Shown here: positions 26,756 through 35,214 of the stretch, in pieces
How the letters are laid out: the number at the start of each line of letters is the position of its first letter
Position numbering within the stretch: the stretch's first letter is position 1
DNA from: Phaeobacter sp. A36a-5a
Lineage (GTDB): Bacteria > Pseudomonadota > Alphaproteobacteria > Rhodobacterales > Rhodobacteraceae
Reading direction: 5' to 3'
DNA length: 64,000 nucleotides
Assembly (NCBI RefSeq): GCF_037911135.1
Contig: NZ_JBBLYU010000001.1
Coordinates: 558,001 to 622,000, forward strand
Made by a program: the position numbers and the translations under genes
The notes under the pieces: model-generated
The model's input: only the letters and a program-made list of their open reading frames with translations
What the model was told of the DNA's origin: nothing
The model's database searches: none

Positions 26756-28018
26756 TTCTTCTATCTCGGCTTGCTTGCGCTTCTTGGCACCGCTTTTCTT
26801 GTCGCGCCTTCCAATGGGATTTGTGACATTGAAGTGCGCCGCAGCCTCGGTGTTGCCCATCGTCAATAGGCACTCGTCGCCGAGTTCAAGCGCCTCCGTG
26901 GGGCGGGTCCGTCTGACACCAAGAGCCTTGATCACTGACGTTGCTACGGCGCGTGCGAGGGGCGGCGGGACGGCATTGCCGATCTGCCGCGCCCCGTGCC
27001 ACTTGGTGGCGTTGAAGCGGAACCAATCTGGGAAGCCATGAAGGCGTGCCATCTCGCGCACGGTGATACAGCGCGCATAGGCGTAGTGTATCGGGCGCGG
27101 GCTGGTGAATGCCCCTCGGGCGGAGTCCGTGCCTGCGCGAAGCGTGTTCGACACCCCATCCGCAGGCAACTTGAAAAAGCGGGAGATCGGTTCCACTCGC
27201 CCTTGATCGGTTTCGCGGAAGCGCCGCCGGGAAATGTCGGTGTGCTCTGTGCGGGCGCTCGAAGTCAGGATGCCGTTGTCCCAGATGCGAGGATGTCCAT
27301 AGCCCCACGCGTCGTTTCCGACACCGCGCAAGGGTTCCGCATATTTGCTCGGTTCACCGAAAGCGGCGGTTTCGACGCAGTCGGACGAACGAAGTTCCTC
27401 GAACCCCTCGGCATCGGGCAGGTCGCCTAGCGCATCCTCGCAGGTTGGGCGCTTCGATACGACGGTCGGATAGACGGGAACGGTCGCGTCCTTCTTGGCC
27501 CCCATCAGGATCAGACGCTGACGGTCCTGCGGCACGCCATAGTCGGCGGCGTTCAGCACCCGCCAGTCCTTCTGCACATCGTAACCCAACGCTTCGAATT
27601 CTTCGATCAACTCGAACAGGAATTTCCGATGCTTGCCGACCGTCAGACCCTTGACGTTCTCGAACACGAAGTAGGTCGCGTCTAGGTCCCTAACGAGCCG
27701 AACGAAGTCCTTCACAAGCGAGTTGCGAGGATCGTCGAGGGCGCGTTGACCGATCAGCGAGAATCCTTGGCAGGGCGCACCTCCGAACACTACGTCGACC
27801 TTGCGGTCGCCGATGCCTGCGGCCTCGCGCACGTCGGCGGCGGTCACGTCGGTGACGGAACGAGGGATAACGGCACACTGCGGAAAGTTGAACTTGTGGA
27901 CGGCTGCATGAACAGGATCGAGTTCGACCGCCGCGACCACGTCGAACCCGGCTTGTTCAAAGCCGAGACTCATACCGCCTGCGCCTGAAAACAGATCGAC
28001 TCCAATCGGTCGTGCCAT
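26699..28018 (-). CDS. DNA (cytosine-5) methyltransferase
   Basis: A 439-residue C5 methylase with the ordered motifs: I DLFSGAGGMSLGFEQAG, IV GGAPCQGFSLIGQR (Cys nucleophile), VI FVFENVKG, VIII QDRQRLILMG, IX in the REMARLHGFP region, X RQIGNAVPPPLARAVA. The target-recognition segment lies between VIII and IX, around residues 200-310. The start at 28018 has an AGGGAG ribosome site; the frame is open further upstream without one. It is convergent with the nuclease gene. It probably protects self DNA from that nuclease. Confidence 0.92.
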   Translation of the reverse strand: MARPIGVDLFSGAGGMSLGFEQAGFDVVAAVELDPVHAAVHKFNFPQCAVIPRSVTDVTAADVREAAGIGDRKVDVVFGGAPCQGFSLIGQRALDDPRNSLVKDFVRLVRDLDATYFVFENVKGLTVGKHRKFLFELIEEFEALGYDVQKDWRVLNAADYGVPQDRQRLILMGAKKDATVPVYPTVVSKRPTCEDALGDLPDAEGFEELRSSDCVETAAFGEPSKYAEPLRGVGNDAWGYGHPRIWDNGILTSSARTEHTDISRRRFRETDQGRVEPISRFFKLPADGVSNTLRAGTDSARGAFTSPRPIHYAYARCITVREMARLHGFPDWFRFNATKWHGARQIGNAVPPPLARAVATSVIKALGVRRTRPTEALELGDECLLTMGNTEAAAHFNVTNPIGRRDKKSGAKKRKQAEIEELNAVHRGTEFVDGVTCNS

Positions 28019-28368
28019 GCCTTGCTCCCTGCCGTTTTTGCGCAACATATCGACGTCTTGGCGATTTGACCAGCAAATCCTAGTGCCGAAGAAAGGCGTC
28101 GACGCGCCGGATCGCTGTGTCTGGATCACATATTTTGCGTTCTCATTCGATCATCAAAGCCCGGCCAATGTCGCTCAGCTAAGTAAATACTTTCTTACTA
28201 TGTTCTTGCTTTGTATCGGTTCTTGTTTCCGTCTTTGGGTCCAAAAAGCACTACTTAGATGCCGGTCACTGAACAAGAAAAGTCCTTTCAATCAGCCGAT
28301 CCTAATGTGAAACCGCACTCACTCAACTATCAGGGTCGCAGTTATTAATCGAGGCGTGCCCGCACTGC
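28019..28368. other. Non-coding DNA between the methyltransferase and the last element A gene
   Basis: AT-rich; should contain the methyltransferase promoter reading left. A weak palindrome (arms AGTAA/TTACT) is at 28182-28199. No gene or clear regulator box seen. Confidence 0.4.
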
Positions 28369-28680
28369 CTAGAAGTTTTCGGGCGGATAGGCCCACTGAA
28401 TTTGAAACGTTGGTGATACCCACGGGCCAATGCCGCGCCCTTCTCCTTTTCGCACGCCATGAGAATAGCAGGTGTGTCTCACCTTCTTTGACAGCTTGTG
28501 CCGCTTTCGGACACGTTCCCACGCGTCTGGGGGCAACTCGGACTTGAAGAAGTGAAAACGGCCTTCTAGTTGCACCGGGCCAACTTCCTCTGAACCATAG
28601 AGGTAGACGCGCCCGTCCTCTTCGGTAACGTTGCCCGACATGACGGTTCGAAAATTAGGTTTTTTGTAACGGCGTCCCAT
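28369..28680 (-). CDS. Unidentified last gene of element A
   Basis: A 103-residue basic protein (many Arg, Lys, His). It includes EGRFHFFKSELPPDAW and RVRKRHKLSKKVRHTCYSHG. It sits just inside the right attachment site, on the strand of the methyltransferase but 350 bases away from it. Not a Vsr mismatch endonuclease as far as I can tell, although that would be a usual neighbour of a C5 methylase. No known domain. Confidence 0.5.
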   Translation of the reverse strand: MGRRYKKPNFRTVMSGNVTEEDGRVYLYGSEEVGPVQLEGRFHFFKSELPPDAWERVRKRHKLSKKVRHTCYSHGVRKGEGRGIGPWVSPTFQIQWAYPPENF

Positions 28681-28799
28681 GATTGCCTTTGGTCCAGCAA
28701 AGCAAGCGATGTTTCTGAAAACTTGTTACATCCTTGTAACGCCAAATGCCTTCGAAGACTAATGCTTTGGCAACAAGCGGTTAGCGTCTAGCCCTAGGC

Positions 28800-28845
28800 A
28801 TTTGTAATCAGTAGGTCCGCGGTTCGAGTCCGTGTGGGGGCACCA
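28800..28845 (+). repeat. Attachment site, middle copy (right end of element A, left end of element B)
   Basis: Exact second copy of the tRNA-Thr 3' end. It lacks the 5' half, so it is not a functional tRNA. It serves as attR of element A and as the left boundary of element B. Confidence 0.9.
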
Positions 28846-29006
28846 TAATTTGTAATAAAAATGATAATAATCAGCACCTTACCGGTTGATGGTTGTTTTC
28901 AGCCCCACTAAACGCCCCACTTTGAGTTTCTGATACCTCTGCCTTCCGCAGTGGTCTGAGATGTGCCGTCTGTTGATTGCTTCATACAGAATCACAGTCC
29001 CATGAA

Positions 29007-29032
29007 TGAGAAAGCCCCGCGCTGGGCGGGGC
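29007..29032 (-). terminator. Terminator for the gene at 29073
   Basis: Seven-base perfect arms GCCCCGC/GCGGGGC with a five-base loop, followed on the minus strand by TTTCTC. Confidence 0.6.
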
Positions 29033-29072
29033 GTATCTTGGGGTATCGGGGAAGGTCTCGCGCGCAGTCGGT

Positions 29073-29669
29073 TCAGCCCAGAACTTGCTCGGCGTGTTCT
29101 AGGACTGCGCTGTTGTAGTCTGGAACGGCCCAGTCGAAGTACGCCGCTATTTTCACGCGGATCGCTTGTCCCTTGGCGGTGGTGCATCCGGTGGCGAAAA
29201 TTGCACTCTCCACCTTGTCGCGCTCGGCCAGTATTGGGTCGGACAAGTCTTCAAACTCACCATGGGAAACGTCGCTGCTGAACAGGCGGCTTTCAAGGGT
29301 TTTGTATTTCTCGGTGATGCTCTGCCATGTTCCATACAGTTCGCAGATATCGACCTCTGCCTTGCTCGCGTCTGCCATCTTTTTGAGGCCTGCCGTGATG
29401 CTGGCGAACATGTTGCTGTCCAGCCCATCGAACATCCCGCCTTTCAAATCTTCACCGACAAGGTTGTTTTCAAGCGCAAATTCAATCTGAGCGGCCATCC
29501 CGGCGGGCGTCGTGGCCGGTGTCGCCATCAAACGGCGCTCGATGGCGTCTTGTTCTTCGGTGAGCTGCTTTTCTTCGGCGCTGCCCTCTACCGTTTTGTT
29601 CCAGCGCGCGGTGTTCTCACGCCATTGTGTGAGCCATTCGGGGTGCAGATCTTTGTTGTTCTCGGACAT
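29073..29669 (-). CDS. Unidentified helical protein of element B
   Basis: A 198-residue soluble, helix-rich, acidic protein starting MSENNKDLHPEWLTQWRENT. A ribosome site (AGGA) precedes the ATG at 29669; the in-frame start ten codons earlier has none. It stands alone on its strand, has its own terminator, and faces away from the XRE-like gene. No family recognised. Confidence 0.6.
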   Translation of the reverse strand: MSENNKDLHPEWLTQWRENTARWNKTVEGSAEEKQLTEEQDAIERRLMATPATTPAGMAAQIEFALENNLVGEDLKGGMFDGLDSNMFASITAGLKKMADASKAEVDICELYGTWQSITEKYKTLESRLFSSDVSHGEFEDLSDPILAERDKVESAIFATGCTTAKGQAIRVKIAAYFDWAVPDYNSAVLEHAEQVLG

Positions 29670-29815
29670 TGGCGAAATCCTTTCGCTTTGTGCTGTCATT
29701 ATCTGACAGGCGTCGTGCTTCCTGACGCCCTAGGGTTATCCGGTGTAGGCCGGGGCGAGTGACCGCGCGCCGCTGATTGAGTGTTTGTGGTCGGTGGTCA
29801 TTGTGTTACATTTTT

Positions 29816-29883
29816 TGTGCTGATAGCATATTTATACTACTGGCAGCATGTGCTGTAAACACTTAAAATGTGCTAACGGCACA
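29816..29883. promoter_or_regulatory. Three operator-like palindromes before the XRE-like gene
   Basis: TGTGCTGATAGCATA (29816-29830), CAGCATGTGCTG (29844-29855) and TGTGCTAACGGCACA (29869-29883) share TGTGCT/AGCACA half sites and lie just before the XRE-like start. They are likely binding sites for that protein, giving autoregulation. Confidence 0.5.
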
Positions 29884-29896
29884 ATAAGAGGGCAAT

Positions 29897-30133
29897 ATGA
29901 CACCTGAGCAGTTCAAAATGGCAAAGGCCGCACTGGGTTTGAGTAATCCAGAGCTTGCGGAAGCAACCGGCTTGCATCGCAACACTTTGAATAAAGTGGA
30001 CAAGGGCGAGGGGAAGGAGTCCACTATCCAGCACTTGCGATTGTCCCTTCAGGCCCAAGGTGTCCAGTTTTTGGAAAGTGGACAGGTCGCCTCTGGTCTA
30101 GGGGTGGCTCTTGTTCCTGCTGGTGAGACTTGA
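29897..30133 (+). CDS. XRE-family small HTH regulator
   Basis: A 78-residue protein that is almost only a helix-turn-helix: MTPEQFKMAKAALGLSNPEL, then EATGLHRNTLNKVDKGEGK. It resembles small repressors of mobile elements. A good ribosome site (AAGAGGG) precedes the start, and three palindromes lie upstream. Confidence 0.8.
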   Translation: MTPEQFKMAKAALGLSNPELAEATGLHRNTLNKVDKGEGKESTIQHLRLSLQAQGVQFLESGQVASGLGVALVPAGET

Positions 30134-30236
30134 GGGTTGCTCGTGATTTTTCAACCGCAGCCTTTTGCTCTGTGATACGCCTCGATAACTTGCGAAGCTC
30201 ATTTCCTTAAATGTCAGATTTTCGAAGGGGCAACAG

Positions 30237-30635
30237 ATGAGGTTTTCCGTACGGGCGCTGATTGCGCCCGCATTACTTGGAGTTTGTGCAACTCCAGTTG
30301 CCGCAGTTACACTAGAACAGATCCTGAGAGCTTGCGCCTGGGAGGATGGAAGCGAAATTAAGGCTTACTGTTTTGGCTATATCCAAGGTGCTATCGATAG
30401 CGCCACGGCAGAGCGCATACGGGGCGCCACTTCCGCCACTGAAGGCGGGCCGCAAACAAGAAAAGAGCTGGAGGCCGCAATAGGGCTGTGTATTCCAGAT
30501 GAAGTAACAGATGCCGATCTTGCACTTCTAGTTGTATCTGAACTTTCCCGCCCTGACGGTAATGTATCGGGCTTCCCTTCAGCTATCTTATTGGATGCAA
30601 TTGAAAAGGAATATCCTTGCGCGGCGGAACAATAG
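30237..30635 (+). CDS. Rap1a/Tai-like exported small protein (first copy)
   Basis: A 132-residue protein with a signal peptide (ALIAPALLGVCATPVAA, cleavage near 23). The mature part has the Rap1a/Tai pattern: a Cys in the first helix, YCFGYIQGAIDS, CIPDEVTDADLALLVVSELS, and a C-terminal YPC. Family members with known roles are periplasmic immunity proteins against type VI amidase effectors. No effector gene is adjacent, so its target is unknown. A similar protein lies at 37625. Confidence 0.6.
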   Translation: MRFSVRALIAPALLGVCATPVAAVTLEQILRACAWEDGSEIKAYCFGYIQGAIDSATAERIRGATSATEGGPQTRKELEAAIGLCIPDEVTDADLALLVVSELSRPDGNVSGFPSAILLDAIEKEYPCAAEQ

Positions 30636-31194
30636 TATCGCCAAAGAGTGGTTAGAAACTCCCGCGAAATAGATCCCAGCATTTCGGTTCAAAGTCCTAG
30701 GGCGTGATAGTTTCGCGCTGCGGTTTCGTGATGATGATAAGTTCCCGACCGGGGGGAGTGTCGCGGCCAATCGCAGGTTGGTTCTGAGGCTGCATGTGTT
30801 TGGCCGACGAAGACCGGTTAGGCTGGTGGTGGGCGCAAGCTGATCTACCCCTACCGGCAAACCGGCAAGAACCGGCAAAAAGGTTAGTGGCTGATGATGT
30901 CAGATACTTCCTGCCGGTAGAGGGTGCGCAAAATTGAGCATCCTACAGAGTGCCTCAAGAAAAGCGCTGCATTGATCCGCCAGTGCGGGCGGTGACCGGC
31001 ACTATTTGAGTGAACGCGCCAAGCTGCGTGACCCGCTCACTGCAAACGTTAGCAGTGAGGAGCATCGGACTTATACGACTAAGCACGGAACCGAAGCGAA
31101 ACCATCAGATCAAGTGTTTTCGTCAATAAAATATGGCATATTCGTTGTTTGAGATGGGGTATTATGATACCGTTACACACAGGAGAATTGCCCG
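30636..31194. other. 560-base non-coding stretch with iterons and a hairpin
   Basis: No gene seen. It holds the ACCGGCA array at 30851-30884, a hairpin with arms CTCACTGC/GCAGTGAG at 31036-31059, and an AT-rich stretch near 31125-31165 that may hold the promoter of the virion-protein genes. Confidence 0.5.
30851..30884 (+). repeat. ACCGGCA iteron array, copy 1
   Basis: Three ACCGGCA units spaced 8 and 10 bases apart. The 34-base stretch is repeated exactly, in inverted orientation, at 40371-40404 within element B. Confidence 0.8.
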
Positions 31195-31323
31195 ATGTTG
31201 GACCCAAACGAAGTAGGAATAACCGAGAACGTCAAAGCGTTTAGGCTGGCCCTTCGCGCGTCAGTCCGCTGGCAACTTGCCCTTTTGAAAGCAACACATC
31301 CAGAACCCGGAGCGATGCAATGA
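31195..31323 (+). CDS. 42-residue protein coupled to the virion-protein gene
   Basis: Short frame starting MLDPNEVGITENVKAFRLAL. An AGGAG ribosome site lies just before the ATG, and its TGA overlaps the next ATG (ATGA). Both features argue for real translation. No known family; its size and position resemble small phage accessory proteins. Confidence 0.55.
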   Translation: MLDPNEVGITENVKAFRLALRASVRWQLALLKATHPEPGAMQ

Positions 31324-32570
31324 CACTCGACACCCGCTTGCCCCTGATGGCCCAACAGCCGGATATCGTGAATGCGCTGTCTCAGTCTTCGATGGCGGCA
31401 CAGCAGACCAACCAAGTGCGGGGCCAGAACGCGCTGCGCAACCTGTTCCAGACGCAGGGCGCGGATATCGCCGCCGGTCAGCCGCAGGCGCTGAATGCAC
31501 TGGCCCAGCTGGACCCGATGCAGGCGGTCCAGATGCAGAGCGCACGGCAGAACATGCAGTCACGCGCGCAGATGATGGAGCAGCGCCGGATTGCCTTCAA
31601 GAGAGAGGGCGAGGCTTATGCGGCTTCGCTGGATGCCCGGACACGGGCCGCAGAGGCTGCGCGGGTGGAGCAAGGCTTGCAGCAGGGGATGCTTCTATAC
31701 AAGCGAGGGGATCTGAACGGGATCAACCAGCTTTTTGAGACTGTTGGCGAGCCGCCGATTGAAAGCCTTGATGAATTCCCCGTTGTTGCCGCTCAATATG
31801 AGGGCCTCCTAGGGCAGCTGAAAGCGGTTCAGGAACTGACCGCCCCGCCGAAGCCCGCCGACGAATACGGGCGCTATGCCGCAGAGGAGCGGGCCGCAGG
31901 TCGCCAACCTCTCGACCGGATCCAGTATGCGCAAGCCAAGAGGGGTAGCGGGTTTTCCTTCACGGCACCAGATGGAAGCGTATTCTCAATGGGCGGTGCG
32001 ACCAGCCCACAGGGGGCAGGGGTGACCGTGGACGGTGATGGTGGGCTGGTATCAAACCCTGAATACCAGTCCATGCCTGAGGGGGGCGATTTCTCGGATG
32101 CCACGGGTGCACCGGGGTTCATTTCTCAGCTGGGCAATACAATCAGCGATGCGCTTGGTACTGGCCTTATCGCGCCCAACAATGAGCGTGCCACGCAGGC
32201 AATGGAAAACCTGTCCACCAATACCATGGTTACATTGGCGGATGGCGTGGCCGGGAAGCCGTCAAACTTCCTACTGCAAGAGTTCCAGAAGCTATCCAGC
32301 ACGCCAAACAGTGTCTGGCAGGGAGAGGGGCGCACACGTGAGCGGCTGAACCAAACCCGGTCCATGCTGGAACAGGCAATCATGATGAACCAGGACGTTG
32401 CCAATACATCCGAAACCGCGACGATGCGAAGCAAAGCGCGCGCCAACATCGCCCGTTTGTCGCGTCTGCTTTCAGACTATGACGTTGTGATTGACAGTTT
32501 CGGCAAGCGTGAGACTGGCGGTGCGGGATCGACCACACAGAGCGGCATTTCGTGGAGCGTGGTAGAATGA
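31320..32570 (+). CDS. Phage internal/ejection-type protein
   Basis: A 416-residue protein rich in Gln, Ala and Met at the N-terminus (long helical stretch LNALAQLDPMQAVQMQSARQ), then a flexible Gly-rich segment and a helical C-terminus (LLQEFQKLSSTPNSVWQGEG). Such proteins in podophage-like genomes are internal virion proteins ejected with the DNA. It is coupled on both sides by ATGA overlaps. The identification is by composition and context, not by a catalytic motif. Confidence 0.55.
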   Translation: MTLDTRLPLMAQQPDIVNALSQSSMAAQQTNQVRGQNALRNLFQTQGADIAAGQPQALNALAQLDPMQAVQMQSARQNMQSRAQMMEQRRIAFKREGEAYAASLDARTRAAEAARVEQGLQQGMLLYKRGDLNGINQLFETVGEPPIESLDEFPVVAAQYEGLLGQLKAVQELTAPPKPADEYGRYAAEERAAGRQPLDRIQYAQAKRGSGFSFTAPDGSVFSMGGATSPQGAGVTVDGDGGLVSNPEYQSMPEGGDFSDATGAPGFISQLGNTISDALGTGLIAPNNERATQAMENLSTNTMVTLADGVAGKPSNFLLQEFQKLSSTPNSVWQGEGRTRERLNQTRSMLEQAIMMNQDVANTSETATMRSKARANIARLSRLLSDYDVVIDSFGKRETGGAGSTTQSGISWSVVE

Positions 32571-34681
32571 CGACACTCAACATTGAAGGTCGCAAGGTTC
32601 AGGTCTCCGACGATTTTCTAAGCCTATCTCCGGCGGAGCAAGAAAAGACTGTCGAAGAAATCGCGTCCAGCCTGAGAATTGCCCCCGCCGGTCAGAGCGG
32701 GCCAAGGCACCCCATCATGTCGCAGGTTAACAAGGGCATTGCTGAGGCAGTCGGTGGGCTTGCTGATTTCGTGAACCCATTCGATGAACCGCACGCCTTA
32801 AACCCATTCTCTGAGGGCACAGGCAGCGCCACGGCAGGGCTGGAACGCCTGATGCAGGGCACAGGTGTTGAGGTCGCACAGCAAGACCCCAAGGGAGCCG
32901 CTGAGGGCTTTGCACGCGGGGCAGGACAGGCGGCGGGCAGTTTGTTGCCAGTGGCCAAGGGCCTGCAAGCTCTGCGGGGGGCAGGTGGCGCGGTTGGGCG
33001 CTTCGCGGATGACGCCTATCGTGCGCTCACAACGCAAGCGGCCCCGGCGGCTGAGGTCTTCGCGGGAGGTCTGAGTGGTGCCGCTGAGGAAGTGGCCGAT
33101 GAGGCCGGAGCACCTGAGTGGGTCCAGAACACTGCGGCCATTGCCGCCCCTATGTCGATCCCGGCGGGCGCGGCACTGGTCAAGGGAGCCGCACGAATTT
33201 CGCCAGCGGCGGCACTCACCCGGCGGGCGGCGGCTGAACTTGCCCCCTATACAAACTCAGGCGCGCGCGCTGTAGCCTCGGATCGGCTTCAAAGCTTGGC
33301 CGGGGGGCGAGACCGTGCAGAAGAGCTGGCCCAAGGCATCACCTCAGACAACCCGCTGAGCCTGACGCCGGCACAACAGACCGGAGACGCCAATATGCTT
33401 GCCGTCGAACGTCTGGCCGCTGATCAAAACCCCAACTTGCGCGCTGCTCTTGAAACCCGGCGTGCTGATAGTTCGGGCGCGGCACAGGCTGCGGTTCAAG
33501 GTATGGGCGGCGATGCGGCTGACGCGCAGACCTTTTTCCGGCAGCGGCGTCAGAGCTTCAAGGAACAGCTACAGGCCCAGGCAGACGGTGCAATGGCGAC
33601 ATCGGAAAGCCGTCTGCGAGGCATTCAGAGCCAGAACCCTGATGGCGAAAATGGTGTTCAAATCACCCGGAATATCAAGCGTGCGCTTGAAGATGCCTTG
33701 TTGCAGGAGAGGGAGCTATGGGCCGCAATCCCGCGCGATGCGGCAGTTGGCACCGGTGCTGCCCGCGCCAAGGCAGAGGCGTTGGTGGCCGAGGTGGCCT
33801 ATGCTCAGCGCAACGATGTCCCACGCGCCATTCGTGACCTTCTGGAAAGCCCGGAGGTCTATGGCGACACCGCGACCGTGCGCGAGATGCACGGGCTTTA
33901 CTCAGAGCTTCGACGTGTGGCCCGGTCTGCCATGGCAGGGAATGACCAGAACAAGAATACCGCCCGCATGGCAAATGACGTAGCGGACGCAATCCTTGAT
34001 GACTTGGGGGCGAAGGCTGGCACCACCGCAATTGGCCGACAGATCAACGAGGCCCGCGCGTTCTCGGCGGCGCTGCATGAAACCTTTGACCGGGGCGCGC
34101 CCGGACGGTTGCTTAAGCGCACACTTGATGGCGATGCCGCGATTGACCCTGAATTGGCCTTGAAGCGGACAGTGGGGCGGGGCGGTACAGAGGCCGCAGT
34201 CTCATCGCGCCAGATTGAAGCCGCAGGCGGGGCAAGGCCCGTCATTGAGGATTACATCTCCGGGCAGTTCAAGGGGTCTGCTGTGTCCAGCCGGGATGGT
34301 GCTGTCACGTTATCGGGTGCGCGTCATTACATGGCTCGAAACAAGGAATTGCTTGCGCGATACCCGGAATTGCGTTCTGAAATTGAGGGTGCGGTTCAAC
34401 AGCGCGAGACAGCGGAGCAGCTTTCCCAGCGTATCACCCGCCGGATGGCGGCTTTGGAAGACCAGAAGCGGAGCGCAGTTGCGCGGTTTACCGGGGAGAC
34501 GGCGGAAAGTGCCATCAAGTCGATCATCGACGCGAAGAACCCAATCCAGGCAGCGCGGCGGATTGCAAACGAGGCCCGCAAAGACCCGTCTGGGGCGGCT
34601 CTGGACGGTGTTAAGGGTGCTATTGCTTCTCACTTGATTGGATCTGCCCGCACAACGCGCGGCGCGCAGACCATGCCTTGA
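32567..34681 (+). CDS. Large virion internal protein, interrupted before its C-terminus
   Basis: A 704-residue Ala-rich helical protein (TTLNIEGRKVQVSDDFLSLS at the N-terminus, hydrophobic Ala/Gly-rich segment at about 110-230, long helices after that). It resembles large internal or ejection proteins. Its frame stops at TGA (34679), but a homologous-looking continuation (DATSLNRVLSDPKTARAIGQ) runs on in the +1 frame to 35141. The junction is ATG CCT TGA TGC. Either a +1 shift is used or the gene is broken. Confidence 0.55.
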   Translation: MTTLNIEGRKVQVSDDFLSLSPAEQEKTVEEIASSLRIAPAGQSGPRHPIMSQVNKGIAEAVGGLADFVNPFDEPHALNPFSEGTGSATAGLERLMQGTGVEVAQQDPKGAAEGFARGAGQAAGSLLPVAKGLQALRGAGGAVGRFADDAYRALTTQAAPAAEVFAGGLSGAAEEVADEAGAPEWVQNTAAIAAPMSIPAGAALVKGAARISPAAALTRRAAAELAPYTNSGARAVASDRLQSLAGGRDRAEELAQGITSDNPLSLTPAQQTGDANMLAVERLAADQNPNLRAALETRRADSSGAAQAAVQGMGGDAADAQTFFRQRRQSFKEQLQAQADGAMATSESRLRGIQSQNPDGENGVQITRNIKRALEDALLQERELWAAIPRDAAVGTGAARAKAEALVAEVAYAQRNDVPRAIRDLLESPEVYGDTATVREMHGLYSELRRVARSAMAGNDQNKNTARMANDVADAILDDLGAKAGTTAIGRQINEARAFSAALHETFDRGAPGRLLKRTLDGDAAIDPELALKRTVGRGGTEAAVSSRQIEAAGGARPVIEDYISGQFKGSAVSSRDGAVTLSGARHYMARNKELLARYPELRSEIEGAVQQRETAEQLSQRITRRMAALEDQKRSAVARFTGETAESAIKSIIDAKNPIQAARRIANEARKDPSGAALDGVKGAIASHLIGSARTTRGAQTMP

Positions 34682-35141
34682 TGCGACTTCATTGAACCGG
34701 GTGCTGTCAGACCCCAAGACAGCCCGCGCAATCGGGCAGGTGTTCACTCAGGCCGAAATGTCCCGTCTGCGCTTTGTGGCGCGAGAGCTTGCGAAATCTC
34801 AGGCCACAACAAACGCGACCATCGGTAATGAGCTGTCGGGGGCAAAGGCCAATCGCCTGATTGAGATAGTGGCCCGGATCGGCGCGGCCCGCCACGGTGC
34901 CAGTTTGGGCGGGGGTGGCGGTGCCAGCCTTCAGACAGCACAGATGGCCTCCGGCCGCATGAAAGATCTGCTCAATCACCTAGCACAGGACAAGGCATCT
35001 CAGATGATTGCGGATGCTGTGACCGACCCTGACCTGTTCAAGGCGCTCTTGACGCACGAAGGGTCCGCCCAGGCTACCGAACGGGCCATCCCCAAGCTGC
35101 TGCCCTATCTGGTGGGCGGCATCGCAGCAGCGGGGCAGTGA
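34680..35141 (+). CDS. C-terminal part of the large virion protein in the +1 frame
   Basis: About 153 residues that continue the previous gene after a one-base shift: RVLSDPKTARAIGQVFTQAE, then GGGGGASLQTAQMASGRMKD and DLFKALLTHEG. This matches the C-terminal style of such virion proteins (paired helices, Gly linker, final LLPYLVGGIAAAG). It has no good independent start: the in-frame TTG at 34638 lacks a ribosome site. It is best read together with the preceding frame. Confidence 0.55.
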   Translation, partial: DATSLNRVLSDPKTARAIGQVFTQAEMSRLRFVARELAKSQATTNATIGNELSGAKANRLIEIVARIGAARHGASLGGGGGASLQTAQMASGRMKDLLNHLAQDKASQMIADAVTDPDLFKALLTHEGSAQATERAIPKLLPYLVGGIAAAGQ

Positions 35142-35214
35142 TGCCCTGCTACTCGCACCATACCGAGGGCTGACGGTATCCGGTAACGATCCAATCCTTG
35201 CGGATGGGCGTCCT

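Larger units (their letters stand above)
13715..28845. mobile_element. Element A: integrated phage-satellite-like island with a defence cassette
   Basis: A 15 kb segment bounded by exact 46-base repeats of the tRNA-Thr 3' end. It opens with a tyrosine integrase, then an AlpA-like HTH gene, a portal protein, small terminase and split large terminase. It closes with a GHKL/nuclease/methyltransferase cassette. No capsid, scaffold-protease, tail or lysis gene was found. This content fits a satellite that packages its own DNA into capsids of a helper phage, or a strongly reduced prophage. Confidence 0.85.

Noticed and set aside
28369-28680. Vsr endonuclease next to the C5 methylase
   Set aside because: Size is near, but the Vsr catalytic pattern is not visible.
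28800-28845. A second tRNA-Thr gene
   Set aside because: Only the 3' half is present; there is no D arm or 5' acceptor strand. It is an attachment site.
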